Shown here piece after piece: positions 8,170-17,216 of a stretch of 36,658 nucleotides of DNA. A model generated the notes under the pieces. It was not told the origin of the DNA. It saw nothing but the letters and a program-made list of their open reading frames with translations, and made no database searches. The position numbers were made by a program, and so were the translations under genes. Position 1 is the stretch's first letter. Each line of letters starts with the position of its first letter. Origin of the DNA: Porphyromonadaceae bacterium (GTDB lineage: Bacteria > Bacteroidota > Bacteroidia > Bacteroidales > CAMTPD01); contig DLYT01000090.1 of NCBI GenBank assembly GCA_003447595.1, forward strand, positions 37,517-74,174, given 5' to 3'.

Positions 8170-8463
8170 GCAACAAACACACTAAAACAAGTTGTATTCA
8201 TTGATTTAACACTTACATCTTGCATTTAGTTATAAAAATAGGTCGCCAAATAAACAAAAAGGGACTTTTTACATTTACAATAGATATAAGATCTTTCTTT
8301 TTTAATACTTTCTTATCTACATGAAATATGCGAAACTTACATTTACGGATGGATCATAAATAAAAAAAGCAAATGGATAACAAAGAGCAATTAAATAAAA
8401 GCGGTTTTATAAAAATGATTTAAGATATTTGTATTCGATTTATGGATACCAAATATTTGATTC
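8170..8463. other. AT-rich intergenic region between divergent operons
   Basis: This 294-base stretch holds no open frame that I can support and no stable hairpin with a T-run. The + strand promoter of the M3 peptidase operon should lie here. The best partial -7 boxes are GATATTTG near 8425 and AATATTTG near 8452, both without a matching -33 box, so I do not place a promoter. Confidence 0.5.
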
Positions 8464-10557
8464 ATGAGAAAATTCTTTTTAAACGTTCTTTTATTAAGTA
8501 GTATAGTTACTGGCATGACAGCAAAAAATCCTTTTTTCGGGAAATACAAAACCCCGCACGAAACAGTTCCATTTGATAAAATAAAAATAGAGCATTACGA
8601 ACCTGCTTTTGATCAAGGACTCGATGAGCAGAAAAAAGAAATTGAGGCAATCGCAAATAACCCCAAACCGGCAACTTTCGACAATACAATCGTTGCATTG
8701 GAGAATGCGGGCGAACTTTTAACGAAAGTATCGAATGTTTTCTTCAATTTACTTAGTACAGATAGCAACGATGAGATGATGGAAATTTCACAACGTATCT
8801 CTCCTAAGTTATCTGAAAGTTCAAGCAACATTTTCCTTAACGAGAAGCTTTTTGCTCGTGTAAAATCTATTTACGACAACAAAAACAACCTGAATCTAGA
8901 TTTAGAGCAAGAAAAGCTACTTCAAAACACATACGATGCGTTTTGCAATCGTGGAGCGAATCTTTCTGCTGAGGACAAAGAAAAATATCGTCAATTAAAC
9001 GCCGACTTAAGCATGTTGTCTCTTACTTTTGGACAAAATGCGTTGAAAGAAACAAATAAGTTTGAGAAGGTTATTACCGACGAGTCGCTTCTTTCCGGCT
9101 TACCGGAAAGCGTAAAAGAAGCTGCTGCTACTCGCGCAAAAAACAAAGGAAAAGATGGTTATCTATTTGACTTATCTGCTCCAAGTTATATTCCTTTTAT
9201 GACTTATGCCGACAACAGAGATCTTCGTAAGGAGATGTACTTGGCATCAAATAGCCGTTGTATCAAAGACGATGAGCTTGATAATAAAGAGATCATTCGA
9301 AAAATAGCAAACACGCGTCTTGAAATTGCGCGTTTGATGGGATATTCAAACTATGCAAACTATACGTTACGCAAACGTATGGCTCAGAATGAGGAAAATG
9401 TATACAGCCTCCTAAATGAACTTTTAGATGCATACAAACCTTATGCACAAAATGAGCTTAGCGAAGTACAAGGTTTTGCTGCTGCATATAATAAAGAATA
9501 TATCCAGTTGATGCCTTGGGATTGGAGTTATTACTCGGAAAAACTTAAAAACGTAAAATTCAATGTCAATGACGAAATGACTCGTCCATACTTTGAACTG
9601 GAAAACGTAAAGAAAGGGGTATTTGGACTTGCAACCGAATTATACGGTATTACTTTCAAAAAGAATACGAAAATACCGGTATTTAACAAGGAAGCTGAAG
9701 CATATGAAGTGTTTGACGCAAATGGTAATTTTGTAGCTGTACTTTATACTGATTTCCATCCGAGAGCATCAAAACGTGCTGGAGCATGGATGACTGAATT
9801 CAAAGGTCAGTTCAAAAAAGATGGTAAGGACTCTCGCCCTCATGTTTCAATCGTAATGAACTTTACGCCTCCAACAGAAACAACACCATCACTACTTTCT
9901 TTTGATGAAGTTAATACTTTCTTACATGAGTTCGGACATGCATTACATGGCATGCTTTCTAATGTAACATATGAAAGTCTATCCGGAACATCTGTATACC
10001 GTGACTTTGTGGAGTTACCATCTCAGATTATGGAAAACTGGCTTACAGAGAAAGAATTCTTAGATAAATTCGCGGTGCATTATCAAACAGGAGAGAAAAT
10101 TCCTCAAGAGCTCGTACAGAAGTTAATTGATGCGGCAAACTTTAATATGGGTTATCAATGTCTACGCCAATTGAGCTTCGGCTTACTTGACATGAGCTGG
10201 CATACAATCGACACACCTTTCGACGGAGATGTTACAGCTTTTGAACAAACTGCATGGAATAAAGCTCAAATCCTGCCATCTGTTGAAAACACATTGATGA
10301 GTGCAAACTTTGGACACATCTTTTCTGGAGGCTATGCTGCCGGATATTACGGATACAAATGGGCTGAAGTATTAGATGCTGATGCTTTTGCAGCATTTAC
10401 AGAAACAGGAATCTTCAATAAAGAGACTGCTAAATCATTTTATGAAAATATTCTTTCAAAAGGTGGTACAGAGGATCCAATGGAGCTATATATCCGCTTT
10501 AGAGGTCAAAAGCCAACAATTGATGCTTTATTAAAAAGCAATGGAATCACTCGATAA
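8464..10557 (+). CDS. dcp: M3-family metallopeptidase (peptidyl-dipeptidase Dcp/oligopeptidase A-like)
   Basis: A 697-residue zinc peptidase of family M3. The zinc site is HEFGHALHG with His488, Glu489 and His492, and the third ligand Glu is expected about 25 residues later in the segment with FVELPSQIMENW. The long helical N-terminal half and the family C-terminal end (GGTEDPMELYIRFRGQKP) are present, and length is typical (about 680-710). An N-terminal hydrophobic stretch (about residues 4-18, ending GMTA before Lys) looks like a signal peptide, so the enzyme is probably periplasmic, where it would trim peptides to dipeptides and amino acids. It is the first gene of a five-gene + strand run; the antiporter follows after 12 bases. 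Confidence 0.92.
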   Translation: MRKFFLNVLLLSSIVTGMTAKNPFFGKYKTPHETVPFDKIKIEHYEPAFDQGLDEQKKEIEAIANNPKPATFDNTIVALENAGELLTKVSNVFFNLLSTDSNDEMMEISQRISPKLSESSSNIFLNEKLFARVKSIYDNKNNLNLDLEQEKLLQNTYDAFCNRGANLSAEDKEKYRQLNADLSMLSLTFGQNALKETNKFEKVITDESLLSGLPESVKEAAATRAKNKGKDGYLFDLSAPSYIPFMTYADNRDLRKEMYLASNSRCIKDDELDNKEIIRKIANTRLEIARLMGYSNYANYTLRKRMAQNEENVYSLLNELLDAYKPYAQNELSEVQGFAAAYNKEYIQLMPWDWSYYSEKLKNVKFNVNDEMTRPYFELENVKKGVFGLATELYGITFKKNTKIPVFNKEAEAYEVFDANGNFVAVLYTDFHPRASKRAGAWMTEFKGQFKKDGKDSRPHVSIVMNFTPPTETTPSLLSFDEVNTFLHEFGHALHGMLSNVTYESLSGTSVYRDFVELPSQIMENWLTEKEFLDKFAVHYQTGEKIPQELVQKLIDAANFNMGYQCLRQLSFGLLDMSWHTIDTPFDGDVTAFEQTAWNKAQILPSVENTLMSANFGHIFSGGYAAGYYGYKWAEVLDADAFAAFTETGIFNKETAKSFYENILSKGGTEDPMELYIRFRGQKPTIDALLKSNGITR

Positions 10558-10569
10558 GAAATAAATATA

Positions 10570-11571
10570 ATGGAATACATTCAACTAATAGCAGGTTTAT
10601 TACTGCTTTTATTTAGTGCCGATTATTTAGTAAAAGGAGGAGTTGGTTTAGCATCAAAGCTTAACATCTCTCCTCTTGTAATTGGTATGACTGTCATTGC
10701 ATTTGGAACTTCGGCTCCGGAACTTATAGTAAGTACAAACGCGGCAATTTCGGGACATCCCGAAATTGCTTTAGGAAACGTTATTGGTTCTAATATTGCA
10801 AACATTGGTCTGATACTTGGGATTACGGCTCTAATCCTTCCTATTCCGGTTAGTAAAGCTTCCATCAAAAATGATGGGCCTGTAATGGTTCTTGCTTCTA
10901 TTCTTTTTATCTTAGCAGCATACGATGGCATCATTACACGTTGGGAAGGTCTTTTCGGTTTCGCTCTTTTAGTGGGGTATACCATCTATATGATTCATAA
11001 AAGCCGCAAAGAAAATAATGCGAATGGAGGCGATGACATCGATGAAGATGCTGCACATCTCCCTGTTTGGAAAGCTTTTGTTTTTATCATTGGGGCATGT
11101 GTTGGTTTAGCTTTTGGTGCTGATCTGCTTGTAAAAGGAGCTACAACCGTGGCAACCAGCTTTGGCGTAAGTCAAAAAGTTATCGGTGTAACTGTTGTTG
11201 CATTTGGTACAAGTCTTCCAGAACTTGCAGCGTCAGTTGTTGCAGCTTTAAAGAAACAAACAGACATTTCTATCGGAAATATTATAGGATCAAACCTTTT
11301 TAATATCTTAAGTGTTATTGGACTATCATCAGCTATACACCCAATCGGACTTAATTTCGCAGAATTTAAGCCGGATTTTATTTGGATGTTGATGTTTAGT
11401 ATACTTATTTTAGTGTTAATTTATCCGATAAATAAAAATATTTCTATATTTAAAAGCTCAAACCAAAATAAACTCAAAGCACTAACCAATTTTGATGGTG
11501 GTATTTTGGGCCGTATATCAGGTTTAATCCTGATTGGCTTGTACATCTTTTATATTTATAGGCTTTTCTAA
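10570..11571 (+). CDS. CaCA-family calcium/sodium antiporter (YrbG-like)
   Basis: A 333-residue inner-membrane protein with two inverted halves of about five helices. Each half carries the alpha-repeat of the cation/Ca2+ exchanger family: GTSAPE followed by GNVIGSNIANIG in the first, and GTSLPE followed by GNIIGSNLFNIL in the second. The Glu residues of GTSxPE form the cation site. An acidic cytosolic loop (about residues 150-165, GGDDIDEDAA) separates the halves. It should exchange Ca2+ or a similar cation against Na+ or H+; ion specificity is not decided by the sequence. Gaps of 12 and 9 bases to neighbours indicate co-transcription with the peptidase and the deaminase, although no functional link is evident. 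Confidence 0.92.
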   Translation: MEYIQLIAGLLLLLFSADYLVKGGVGLASKLNISPLVIGMTVIAFGTSAPELIVSTNAAISGHPEIALGNVIGSNIANIGLILGITALILPIPVSKASIKNDGPVMVLASILFILAAYDGIITRWEGLFGFALLVGYTIYMIHKSRKENNANGGDDIDEDAAHLPVWKAFVFIIGACVGLAFGADLLVKGATTVATSFGVSQKVIGVTVVAFGTSLPELAASVVAALKKQTDISIGNIIGSNLFNILSVIGLSSAIHPIGLNFAEFKPDFIWMLMFSILILVLIYPINKNISIFKSSNQNKLKALTNFDGGILGRISGLILIGLYIFYIYRLF

Positions 11572-11580
11572 CTATAAAAA

Positions 11581-12027
11581 ATGACGGAAAAAGATCACAA
11601 ACAACTCGAACTTGATCGCAGATATTTGCGTATGGCTTCGATCTGGGCTGAAAATTCTTACTGCAAAAGAAGACAAGTAGGCGCTTTGATTGTTAAAGAT
11701 AAAATGATCATATCAGATGGGTATAATGGTACACCCTCAGGATTTGAAAACAACTGTGAAGATGAAACAAATGCAACTTTCCCATACGTGATGCATGCCG
11801 AGGCAAATGCAATTACAAAAGTGGCAAAATCATCAAATAGTAGTAGCGGTTCTACCATCTATGTCACTTCTGCACCATGCATAGAATGTGCGAAATTGAT
11901 CATACAAGCAGGTATCAAACGAGTTGTTTATTCTGAAAAATATCGAGTAGAAGAAGGATGCAATCTTCTTCGCAAAGCAGGAATTGAATTAGATTATATC
12001 GATATAAATGATAATAAAGCGAAGTAA
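11581..12027 (+). CDS. Deoxycytidylate (dCMP) deaminase family protein
   Basis: A 148-residue cytidine/deoxycytidylate-deaminase-fold enzyme. The zinc site is HAEANA (about residues 71-76; His ligand and catalytic Glu) and PCIECAKL (about residues 99-106; two Cys ligands). The early stretch 'SYCKRRQVGALIVKDKMIISDGYNGTPSGFENNCED' matches the dCMP-deaminase/ComEB subfamily, including the NGTPSG segment. It should convert dCMP to dUMP, feeding dTMP synthesis. Cytoplasmic. It is only 2 bases before the protease start and 9 bases after the antiporter. The same protein family includes ComEB, but no competence genes are nearby, so the nucleotide role is preferred. Confidence 0.9.
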   Translation: MTEKDHKQLELDRRYLRMASIWAENSYCKRRQVGALIVKDKMIISDGYNGTPSGFENNCEDETNATFPYVMHAEANAITKVAKSSNSSSGSTIYVTSAPCIECAKLIIQAGIKRVVYSEKYRVEEGCNLLRKAGIELDYIDINDNKAK

Positions 12028-12029
12028 CC

Positions 12030-13730
12030 ATGAATAGTAAAAAAGTCGCAATTTGGCTTCCTATCATTATCGCATCCAGCATTGCTTTAGGCATATTTGT
12101 AGGCAATGTCTATAAATCCCGAAACCTTTCGGGTCCTAAAGGTGTGCCTTCAGGAGAAGGAAAACTGGATGCTATCCTCAACATCATCGACAGACAGTAT
12201 GTAGACACAATCGATGTGAATGAGATTGTAGAGGAAGCTATTCCAAAAATTTTCAGTGAATTAGATCCTCATTCGGCATATATACCGGCAAAAGATCTTC
12301 AGATGGTGAATGAAGATTTGGAAGGTTCATTTAGCGGCATTGGTATTCAATTTAATTATCAAACAGATACGGTTGTGGTTGTCAGTGTGATAACTGGAGG
12401 GCCTTCTGACAAGATCGGATTACTTCCGGGCGACCGCATTATTTCTGTAAACGATTCTACAATTGCTGGTGTAAAGGCTAGTACTGAAAAAGTAATGAAA
12501 ATGCTTCGCGGGCCAAAGGATTCAATCGTTAAACTCGGAGTACAACGCAGCACATCTCCGGATCTCCTTTCCTTTGATGTAACTCGTGGAGATATTCCAG
12601 TAAACTCTGTCGACGCTAGTTTTGAAGTTGATAAAGGCATTGGCTATATTAAGATAAATAAGTTCGGACGAAACACTTATCAAGAATTTATTACTGCTCT
12701 AGCAGAATTAAAAGCCAAAGGTTGCAAGTCGTTTGTAATCGACCTTCGTAGCAATGGTGGTGGTTACATGGATGCTGCTATTAATATGGTCAACGAATTC
12801 CTACCAAAAGATCGTCTTATCGTATATACAGAAGGAAAGTCTTTCCCTCGTAGAGATGTCTTTTCTAATGGTACTGGTACTGCTCAAGATGATCAAGTTG
12901 TTGTTTTGATGGATGACTTCTCTGCTTCTGCAAGTGAGATCTTTGCCGGTGCAATTCAAGACAATGACAGAGGTACAATTATTGGCCGTCGCTCATTTGG
13001 CAAAGGATTGGTTCAAGAGCAAATTCCATTATCTGATGGTTCTGCTATTCGACTTACAATTGCACGCTACTTTACCCCTTCTGGCCGTAGTATCCAAAAA
13101 GAATACCAACGCGGAGCCGGAGAAGAGTACGAACAAGAACTTTACAACCGATTCCTACACGGAGAGTTTGATTCAAAAGACAGCATCAAACAAAACGACT
13201 CATTACGCTATGAAACAATTGGAGGAAGAGCCGTATATGGAGGTGGAGGAATTATGCCTGATGTATTTATTCCACGAGATACCACCGGTATCACTTCCTA
13301 CTATAACAGTGTGATGAACAGCGGTCTTTTATTTCAATTTACTTTTAAATATACAGATCAGAATCGTGCAAAACTTTCTTCTTTCAAAAACTATCAAGAG
13401 TTGCTAGACTACCTTAAGGCTCAGCCTTTACTTGATGAGTTTACCACATTTGCAGCAGCGAATGGTGTAAGAAAGAGACCATATTTAATCAACATTTCAA
13501 AGAATTTGATTGAGCGTCAACTTTACGCATACATTATTCGTAATATTTTTGATGATAACGGATTCTTCCCTGTATTCCTTAGCGATGATCCATCATTGAA
13601 AGAAGCAGTCAAAATCATTCAGGAAAATAAAGCAAAACCGGTTGCTCCGGTTAGTAAAGAACAATCGTTTCTAAATACTCCAACTCAAAAGGGTAAGGTA
13701 TCGATTGTTTTTGATCATCTCCTTGCTTAA
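12030..13730 (+). CDS. S41A C-terminal processing protease (CtpA/Prc type)
   Basis: A 566-residue serine protease. Residues about 7-26 form one membrane segment or an uncleaved signal anchor, placing the enzyme on the periplasmic side. A PDZ domain follows (about 85-175, with GSFSGIGIQF and GGPSDKIGLLPGDRI). The S41 catalytic core contains DLRSNGGGYMDAA, the nucleophile Ser300 in DFSASASEIFAG, and Lys325 in SFGKGLVQ, giving the 25-residue Ser-Lys spacing typical of this family. The C-terminal about 120 residues are an additional helical domain common in Bacteroidetes CtpA. It cleaves proteins from their C-terminus, usually in envelope quality control. Start ATG 2 bases after the deaminase stop. 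Confidence 0.93.
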   Translation: MNSKKVAIWLPIIIASSIALGIFVGNVYKSRNLSGPKGVPSGEGKLDAILNIIDRQYVDTIDVNEIVEEAIPKIFSELDPHSAYIPAKDLQMVNEDLEGSFSGIGIQFNYQTDTVVVVSVITGGPSDKIGLLPGDRIISVNDSTIAGVKASTEKVMKMLRGPKDSIVKLGVQRSTSPDLLSFDVTRGDIPVNSVDASFEVDKGIGYIKINKFGRNTYQEFITALAELKAKGCKSFVIDLRSNGGGYMDAAINMVNEFLPKDRLIVYTEGKSFPRRDVFSNGTGTAQDDQVVVLMDDFSASASEIFAGAIQDNDRGTIIGRRSFGKGLVQEQIPLSDGSAIRLTIARYFTPSGRSIQKEYQRGAGEEYEQELYNRFLHGEFDSKDSIKQNDSLRYETIGGRAVYGGGGIMPDVFIPRDTTGITSYYNSVMNSGLLFQFTFKYTDQNRAKLSSFKNYQELLDYLKAQPLLDEFTTFAAANGVRKRPYLINISKNLIERQLYAYIIRNIFDDNGFFPVFLSDDPSLKEAVKIIQENKAKPVAPVSKEQSFLNTPTQKGKVSIVFDHLLA

Positions 13731-13750
13731 TACGCCTCATGCATATTGAA

Positions 13751-14314
13751 ATGGATATACAAGAACTAAAAAAGCAACTTCGTAAAGAAGTTGCTCAACA
13801 TAAAAAGCAGTATAGTGCCCAGGCACTAGCTGCTTTTTCTTTATCTGCAGTACATAGACTTCAAAACTTAGAAGACTTCAAATCGGCTCAAACAATTTGT
13901 TTATATCATGCACTTCCTGATGAAATTAACACTCATGAAGTTATTGAGAAATACTATGAATGTAAAAATATCATATTACCTGTAGTTGTCGGTGATGATT
14001 TATTATTAAAGCCATATAAAGGGATAGAACATACAACCTCTGGTCCATTTGGAATCATAGAACCAGCTCAATACATCGAACCAATTTCTCCAGAAGCAAT
14101 TGATTTGATTATTATACCGGGAATGGCTTTTGACCGAACCGGTAATAGATTGGGAAGAGGACGTGGTTTTTACGACCGATTACTTAAAACTGTAAAGGCT
14201 CCGCGCATTGGTATCTGCTTCGACTTTCAGTTATTTGAAAACATACCAACAGAACCGTTCGACATGCGTATGAATAAAATAGTAACAAATACCGAGGTAG
14301 TTGACGTTCGCTGA
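13751..14314 (+). CDS. 5-formyltetrahydrofolate cyclo-ligase
   Basis: A 187-residue protein of the MTHFS family, which converts 5-formyl-THF to 5,10-methenyl-THF using ATP in the cytoplasm. The signature GMAFDRTGNRLGRGRGFYDRLL (about residues 125-147) contains the conserved nucleotide/folate-binding GRGxGFYDR. The N-terminus LKKQLRKEVAQHKKQ is the expected basic helix. I place the start at the second ATG (13751), because the helix begins there; an in-frame ATG at 13739 would add four residues and lies 8 bases after the protease stop. Last gene of the + strand run, converging on the DUF721 gene 19 bases away; a weak 6-bp palindrome (TTCGCT/AGCGAA) lies in the gap. Confidence 0.9.
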   Translation: MDIQELKKQLRKEVAQHKKQYSAQALAAFSLSAVHRLQNLEDFKSAQTICLYHALPDEINTHEVIEKYYECKNIILPVVVGDDLLLKPYKGIEHTTSGPFGIIEPAQYIEPISPEAIDLIIIPGMAFDRTGNRLGRGRGFYDRLLKTVKAPRIGICFDFQLFENIPTEPFDMRMNKIVTNTEVVDVR

Positions 14315-14333
14315 TCTAAAGTTTGCTGTACTA

Positions 14334-14627
14334 CTAGCGAATAACAATATCATGCAAAATATCAGCTCCAACGTATTTATTCAAGTTGGTAATCAACATA
14401 TCTTTGCACATCAACAATTCACTCCTCAAGACAGAAGATGATAACTTTACAAACAGAACACCTTCTTTCACGTATAGTCCCGTCGTATAATGCGAAACCA
14501 TAGGACCAAGCACAGCCCCCCATGCACGAGTAAGTCTTATTTCTCGAATCTTTTTTTGTAATTGAGGATTTTCCTCAAAAAAAGACTTGATCACATCCCC
14601 TAGCTTTTGTTCATTATTGCGTATCAT
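14334..14627 (-). CDS. DUF721 (DciA-like) protein
   Basis: A 97-residue basic protein of the DUF721 family, whose proteobacterial and actinobacterial members (DciA) help load the replicative helicase. The family pattern is visible: a helical N-terminus (KLGDVIKSFFEENP), then W (RAWGAVLGPMVSHYT, about residues 32-46), a strand with LFVKLSSSVLRSELLM and the end DILHDIVIR. Its ATG overlaps the recF stop by four bases (ATGA), so the two are translationally coupled, consistent with a replication/repair context. Whether it serves as helicase loader here is inference from the family. It is much shorter than actinobacterial members but normal for Bacteroidetes. Confidence 0.8.
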   Translation of the reverse strand: MIRNNEQKLGDVIKSFFEENPQLQKKIREIRLTRAWGAVLGPMVSHYTTGLYVKEGVLFVKLSSSVLRSELLMCKDMLITNLNKYVGADILHDIVIR

Positions 14628-15724
14628 ATCGAATTATCTAGGTTAAAAACACAACCTTTATCTACTCTAAACAATTTATAATCGTGATTCATCGACAAGA
14701 GAATCTCATCTAAATATTTACGATTTGTATCTGTAATAAAAATCTGTCCAAATCGGTCGTCCGCAACCAACTTTATAATTTGCTCCACTCGCGTTGCATC
14801 AAGCTTATCAAAGATATCATCCAGCAACAAGATCGGCAAAGTATTGCCTCGAGCCGACAGATAATCAAACTGAGCTAACTTCAAAGCGATCAAATATGTT
14901 TTTGTCTGGCCTTGTGACCCTATTTTACGAATCAAATGCTCATTAAGAGTCATCTCCAGATCATCTTTATGTACACCTACAGAGGTATATCCAAGAATTT
15001 GATCGCGCTGACGATTTTCTTTGAGTAACTCTTTCAGTGATGCATCCTTTAATTTCGAAACATAATTGAGAGCAACCTCTTCTTCTGTTTTACAAATAAA
15101 CTGATAGAAGGTTTTAAAGATAGGGACGAAATCCTCAACAAAGCTCGTTCTGCGAGCGTAAATCAATTGAGCATAATAGTCCATTTGATCTTCAATCACC
15201 TCATAAAGTGAAGCTTCAGAACCATTCTTAAGCATCATATTACGCTGCTGTAATGCACGATTATATGTCATCAAAGCATGCAAATATTGCTGATCATGTT
15301 GAGATATCAAAATATCAAGAAAGCGTCGACGCTCTTCGCTGCCTCCACGCACCAACTCAACATCCGAAGGCGACACCATTACAAGAGGTAACAATCCGAT
15401 ATGATCAGCAAGCTTTTCATATTCCTTCTTATTTCGCTTAAACTGTTTTCGTTGACCTCTTTTAATACCGCAAAAGAACTCCTCTGCTCTGCCTTCGTAA
15501 TCATAAAAACCTTGTAATACAGCAAGATCTACACCATGCTGTATCACTTGCGAATCTTGAGCAGTAAGATAACTCTTTGAAAAGGATAAATAATAGATTG
15601 CATCAAGCAAATTTGTTTTCCCCATTCCATTGTTCCCGAAGAAACAATTCATCTTAGGTGAAAAATCAAGTTCTGCCTGCGTAATATTCTTATAATTGAG
15701 TATTGATAGACGCTTTAATATCAT
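14624..15724 (-). CDS. recF: DNA replication and repair protein RecF
   Basis: A 366-residue SMC-like ATPase that helps RecO/RecR load RecA at single-stranded gaps. Walker A is GNNGMGKTN (residues 30-38). The N-terminal sequence LKRLSILNYKNITQAELDFS is typical of RecF, the signature region lies at SQGQTKTYLIALKLAQ (about 270), and Walker B is PILLLDDIFDKLD (about 300-312). The length matches the family (about 360-370). It overlaps the following DUF721 gene by four bases. A promoter sits 20 bases upstream. dnaA, dnaN and gyrB, which often accompany recF elsewhere, are absent from this window. Confidence 0.95.
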   Translation of the reverse strand: MILKRLSILNYKNITQAELDFSPKMNCFFGNNGMGKTNLLDAIYYLSFSKSYLTAQDSQVIQHGVDLAVLQGFYDYEGRAEEFFCGIKRGQRKQFKRNKKEYEKLADHIGLLPLVMVSPSDVELVRGGSEERRRFLDILISQHDQQYLHALMTYNRALQQRNMMLKNGSEASLYEVIEDQMDYYAQLIYARRTSFVEDFVPIFKTFYQFICKTEEEVALNYVSKLKDASLKELLKENRQRDQILGYTSVGVHKDDLEMTLNEHLIRKIGSQGQTKTYLIALKLAQFDYLSARGNTLPILLLDDIFDKLDATRVEQIIKLVADDRFGQIFITDTNRKYLDEILLSMNHDYKLFRVDKGCVFNLDNSI

Positions 15725-15743
15725 TCCCTTAAAATTAAGAACA

Positions 15744-15773
15744 CAAAGTTAGTGAAAAGAAGCCACCTACAAG
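15744..15773 (-). promoter_or_regulatory. Promoter of recF-DUF721
   Basis: On the minus strand CTTG (15773-15770), 18 bases, then TAACTTTG (15751-15744). The -7 box fits fully and the -33 box has one mismatch. The leader would be only about 15 bases. Confidence 0.6.
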
Positions 15774-15837
15774 TGCCATTTTTTTGAGATTAATTAAAAA
15801 AGATCGAAAGGCATACCAATTATATTTTTGAAAAAAC

Positions 15838-15845
15838 TATCTTTG
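15838..15845 (+). promoter_or_regulatory. Possible -7 box for the TPR-ribH unit
   Basis: TATCTTTG matches TAnnTTTG exactly, about 52 bases upstream of the ATG at 15898. No TTTG is found 18-21 bases upstream, so only the -7 element is supported. It lies divergent to the recF promoter. Confidence 0.5.
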
Positions 15846-15897
15846 CCGACGAAATATATAATGAATAATAAATAACAAAAAATAAGATATAACGTTT

Positions 15898-16590
15898 ATG
15901 AGCAAGCATGGAGAAAACATTGCCAACAAAGAGTTGGAAAACGTTGAAGAGATCTTGAACAAGTCAGAGCAATTCATCGAAAAGAACCAGAAATTCCTAA
16001 TCTACGGACTTTTGATTATTACGTTGGCAGTTTCAGCATTCTTTGGTATCAGACATACATTCCTACTTCCAAAGGAACAAAAAGCATCAGCTGCGATTTT
16101 CCAAAGCGAAATTAATTTTGCAAAAGACTCTTTCAGTCTAGCATTAAAAGGTGATGGAATTACAAATCTAGGTTTCGAAGGTATCATTGATCAATATGGA
16201 AGTACAAACGCAGGTAATTTAGCAAAAGCATACGCAGGTATCTGTTACTTCAAACTAGGAGATAACCAAAAGGCTATTGAAGTTCTAAAATCATTTAGCA
16301 GCAAAGACAAAATGATTTCACCTGCAATTACAGGTCTTATTGGTGACTGCTATGTTAACATGGGTAACACGAAAGAAGGTATCGATTACTTTGTTAAAGC
16401 TGCAAAGGAAGCTAACAACAATACCATCAGTCCTGAGTATTTGAAAAAAGCTGGTCGTGCATACGAATCACTTGGTGAATACAAAAAAGCTGTTGAAGTT
16501 TACACTTCAGTTAAAGATAACTATCCATTATCTATGGACGCTGCTGATATCGATAAATACATCGCAAGAGCACAAAACCAACAAAAATAA
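15898..16590 (+). CDS. TPR-repeat inner-membrane protein
   Basis: A 230-residue protein with a charged N-terminal tail (residues 1-35), one membrane helix (about 36-54, LIYGLLIITLAVSAFFGI) and a periplasmic part with tetratricopeptide repeats. Helix pairs with the AYxxLGxYxKA pattern are clear near residues 110-130 (ICYFKLGDNQKAIEVL), 142-165 (GDCYVNMGNTKEGIDYF) and 185-205 (AYESLGEYKKAVEVY). The topology resembles the YfgM/anti-sigma-like TPR proteins that associate with the Sec translocon or periplasmic chaperones in other bacteria, but the partner here is unknown. ATG start, no clear Shine-Dalgarno site. ribH follows after 78 bases that contain a hairpin. Confidence 0.82.
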   Translation: MSKHGENIANKELENVEEILNKSEQFIEKNQKFLIYGLLIITLAVSAFFGIRHTFLLPKEQKASAAIFQSEINFAKDSFSLALKGDGITNLGFEGIIDQYGSTNAGNLAKAYAGICYFKLGDNQKAIEVLKSFSSKDKMISPAITGLIGDCYVNMGNTKEGIDYFVKAAKEANNNTISPEYLKKAGRAYESLGEYKKAVEVYTSVKDNYPLSMDAADIDKYIARAQNQQK

Positions 16591-16610
16591 AATTATTCAA
16601 TTATAATAAA

Positions 16611-16644
16611 AGAAAGGGATGTCTCGTAAGAGGCGTTCCTTTCT
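16611..16644 (+). terminator. Hairpin between the TPR gene and ribH
   Basis: AGAAAGG (16611-16617) pairs with CCTTTCT (16638-16644), and TGTCTC/GAGGCG extend it inward around a GTAA loop. There is no T-run after it (CTATTAAA), so it may be a weak terminator, a processing site or a leader structure of ribH rather than a full stop. Confidence 0.5.
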
Positions 16645-16668
16645 CTATTAAAAAACAAATCAATAATT

Positions 16669-17157
16669 ATGGCAACAGCTTATCAAAACCTATCTAGTTA
16701 TGATTTTGACAGTGTACCGGATGCTTCAGAGATGAGCTTTGGTATTGTAGTAGCCGAATGGAACAAAAACATTACAGAAGCACTTCTGGAAGGCGCATGC
16801 AACACATTGGAACGTCACGGCGTAAAAACAGAAAACATTGTGGTAACACGTGTACCTGGAAGTTTTGAGCTAACTTTTGCCGCAAAACAATTGGCAGACC
16901 ATAAAGAAATCGATGCGGTTATCGTATTGGGATGCGTTGTTAGAGGCGATACTCCACATTTTGATTATGTTTGTGACAGCGTTACACAAGGCATCACAGA
17001 ACTAAACTTAATGTATGATATTCCGTTCATATTCGGACTATTAACTACTGACAATATGCAACAAGCAGAAGACCGCGCAGGGGGTATTCATGGCAACAAA
17101 GGCGATGAATGTGCAATTTCCGCAATAAAAATGTGCGATTTTGTTTGCAAGTTATAA
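16669..17157 (+). CDS. ribH: 6,7-dimethyl-8-ribityllumazine synthase
   Basis: A 162-residue lumazine synthase, catalysing the second-last step of riboflavin synthesis (5-amino-6-ribitylaminouracil plus 3,4-dihydroxybutanone phosphate). Conserved sites are visible: AEWN (aromatic residue contacting the substrate, about 28-31), VPGSFELTFAAKQL (about 63-76), GCVVRGDTPHFDYV with the catalytic His (about 90-103), GLLTTDN (about 125-131) and RAGGIHGNKGDE near the C-terminus. Length is typical; the protein normally assembles into pentamers or 60-mers in the cytosol. No other rib genes are nearby and no FMN-riboswitch-like leader was recognised. The last bases of the gene contain the -33 box of the downstream tRNA promoter. 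Confidence 0.95.
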   Translation: MATAYQNLSSYDFDSVPDASEMSFGIVVAEWNKNITEALLEGACNTLERHGVKTENIVVTRVPGSFELTFAAKQLADHKEIDAVIVLGCVVRGDTPHFDYVCDSVTQGITELNLMYDIPFIFGLLTTDNMQQAEDRAGGIHGNKGDECAISAIKMCDFVCKL

Positions 17158-17174
17158 TTTTATGCTTATCTTTG
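17144..17174 (+). promoter_or_regulatory. Promoter of the tRNA-Tyr/tRNA-Gly unit
   Basis: TTTG (17144-17147), exactly 19 bases, then TATCTTTG (17167-17174), a perfect consensus match. The -33 box lies inside the last codons of ribH, whose stop ends at 17157. Confidence 0.82.
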
Positions 17175-17216
17175 CAGTGTCTTAATGAAACAACGGTTAA
17201 GACAAGCAAAGAAAAG

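Noticed and set aside
8221..8463. Promoter for the M3 peptidase operon
   Set aside because: Only partial -7 boxes (GATATTTG, AATATTTG) without matching -33 boxes, so no site is called.
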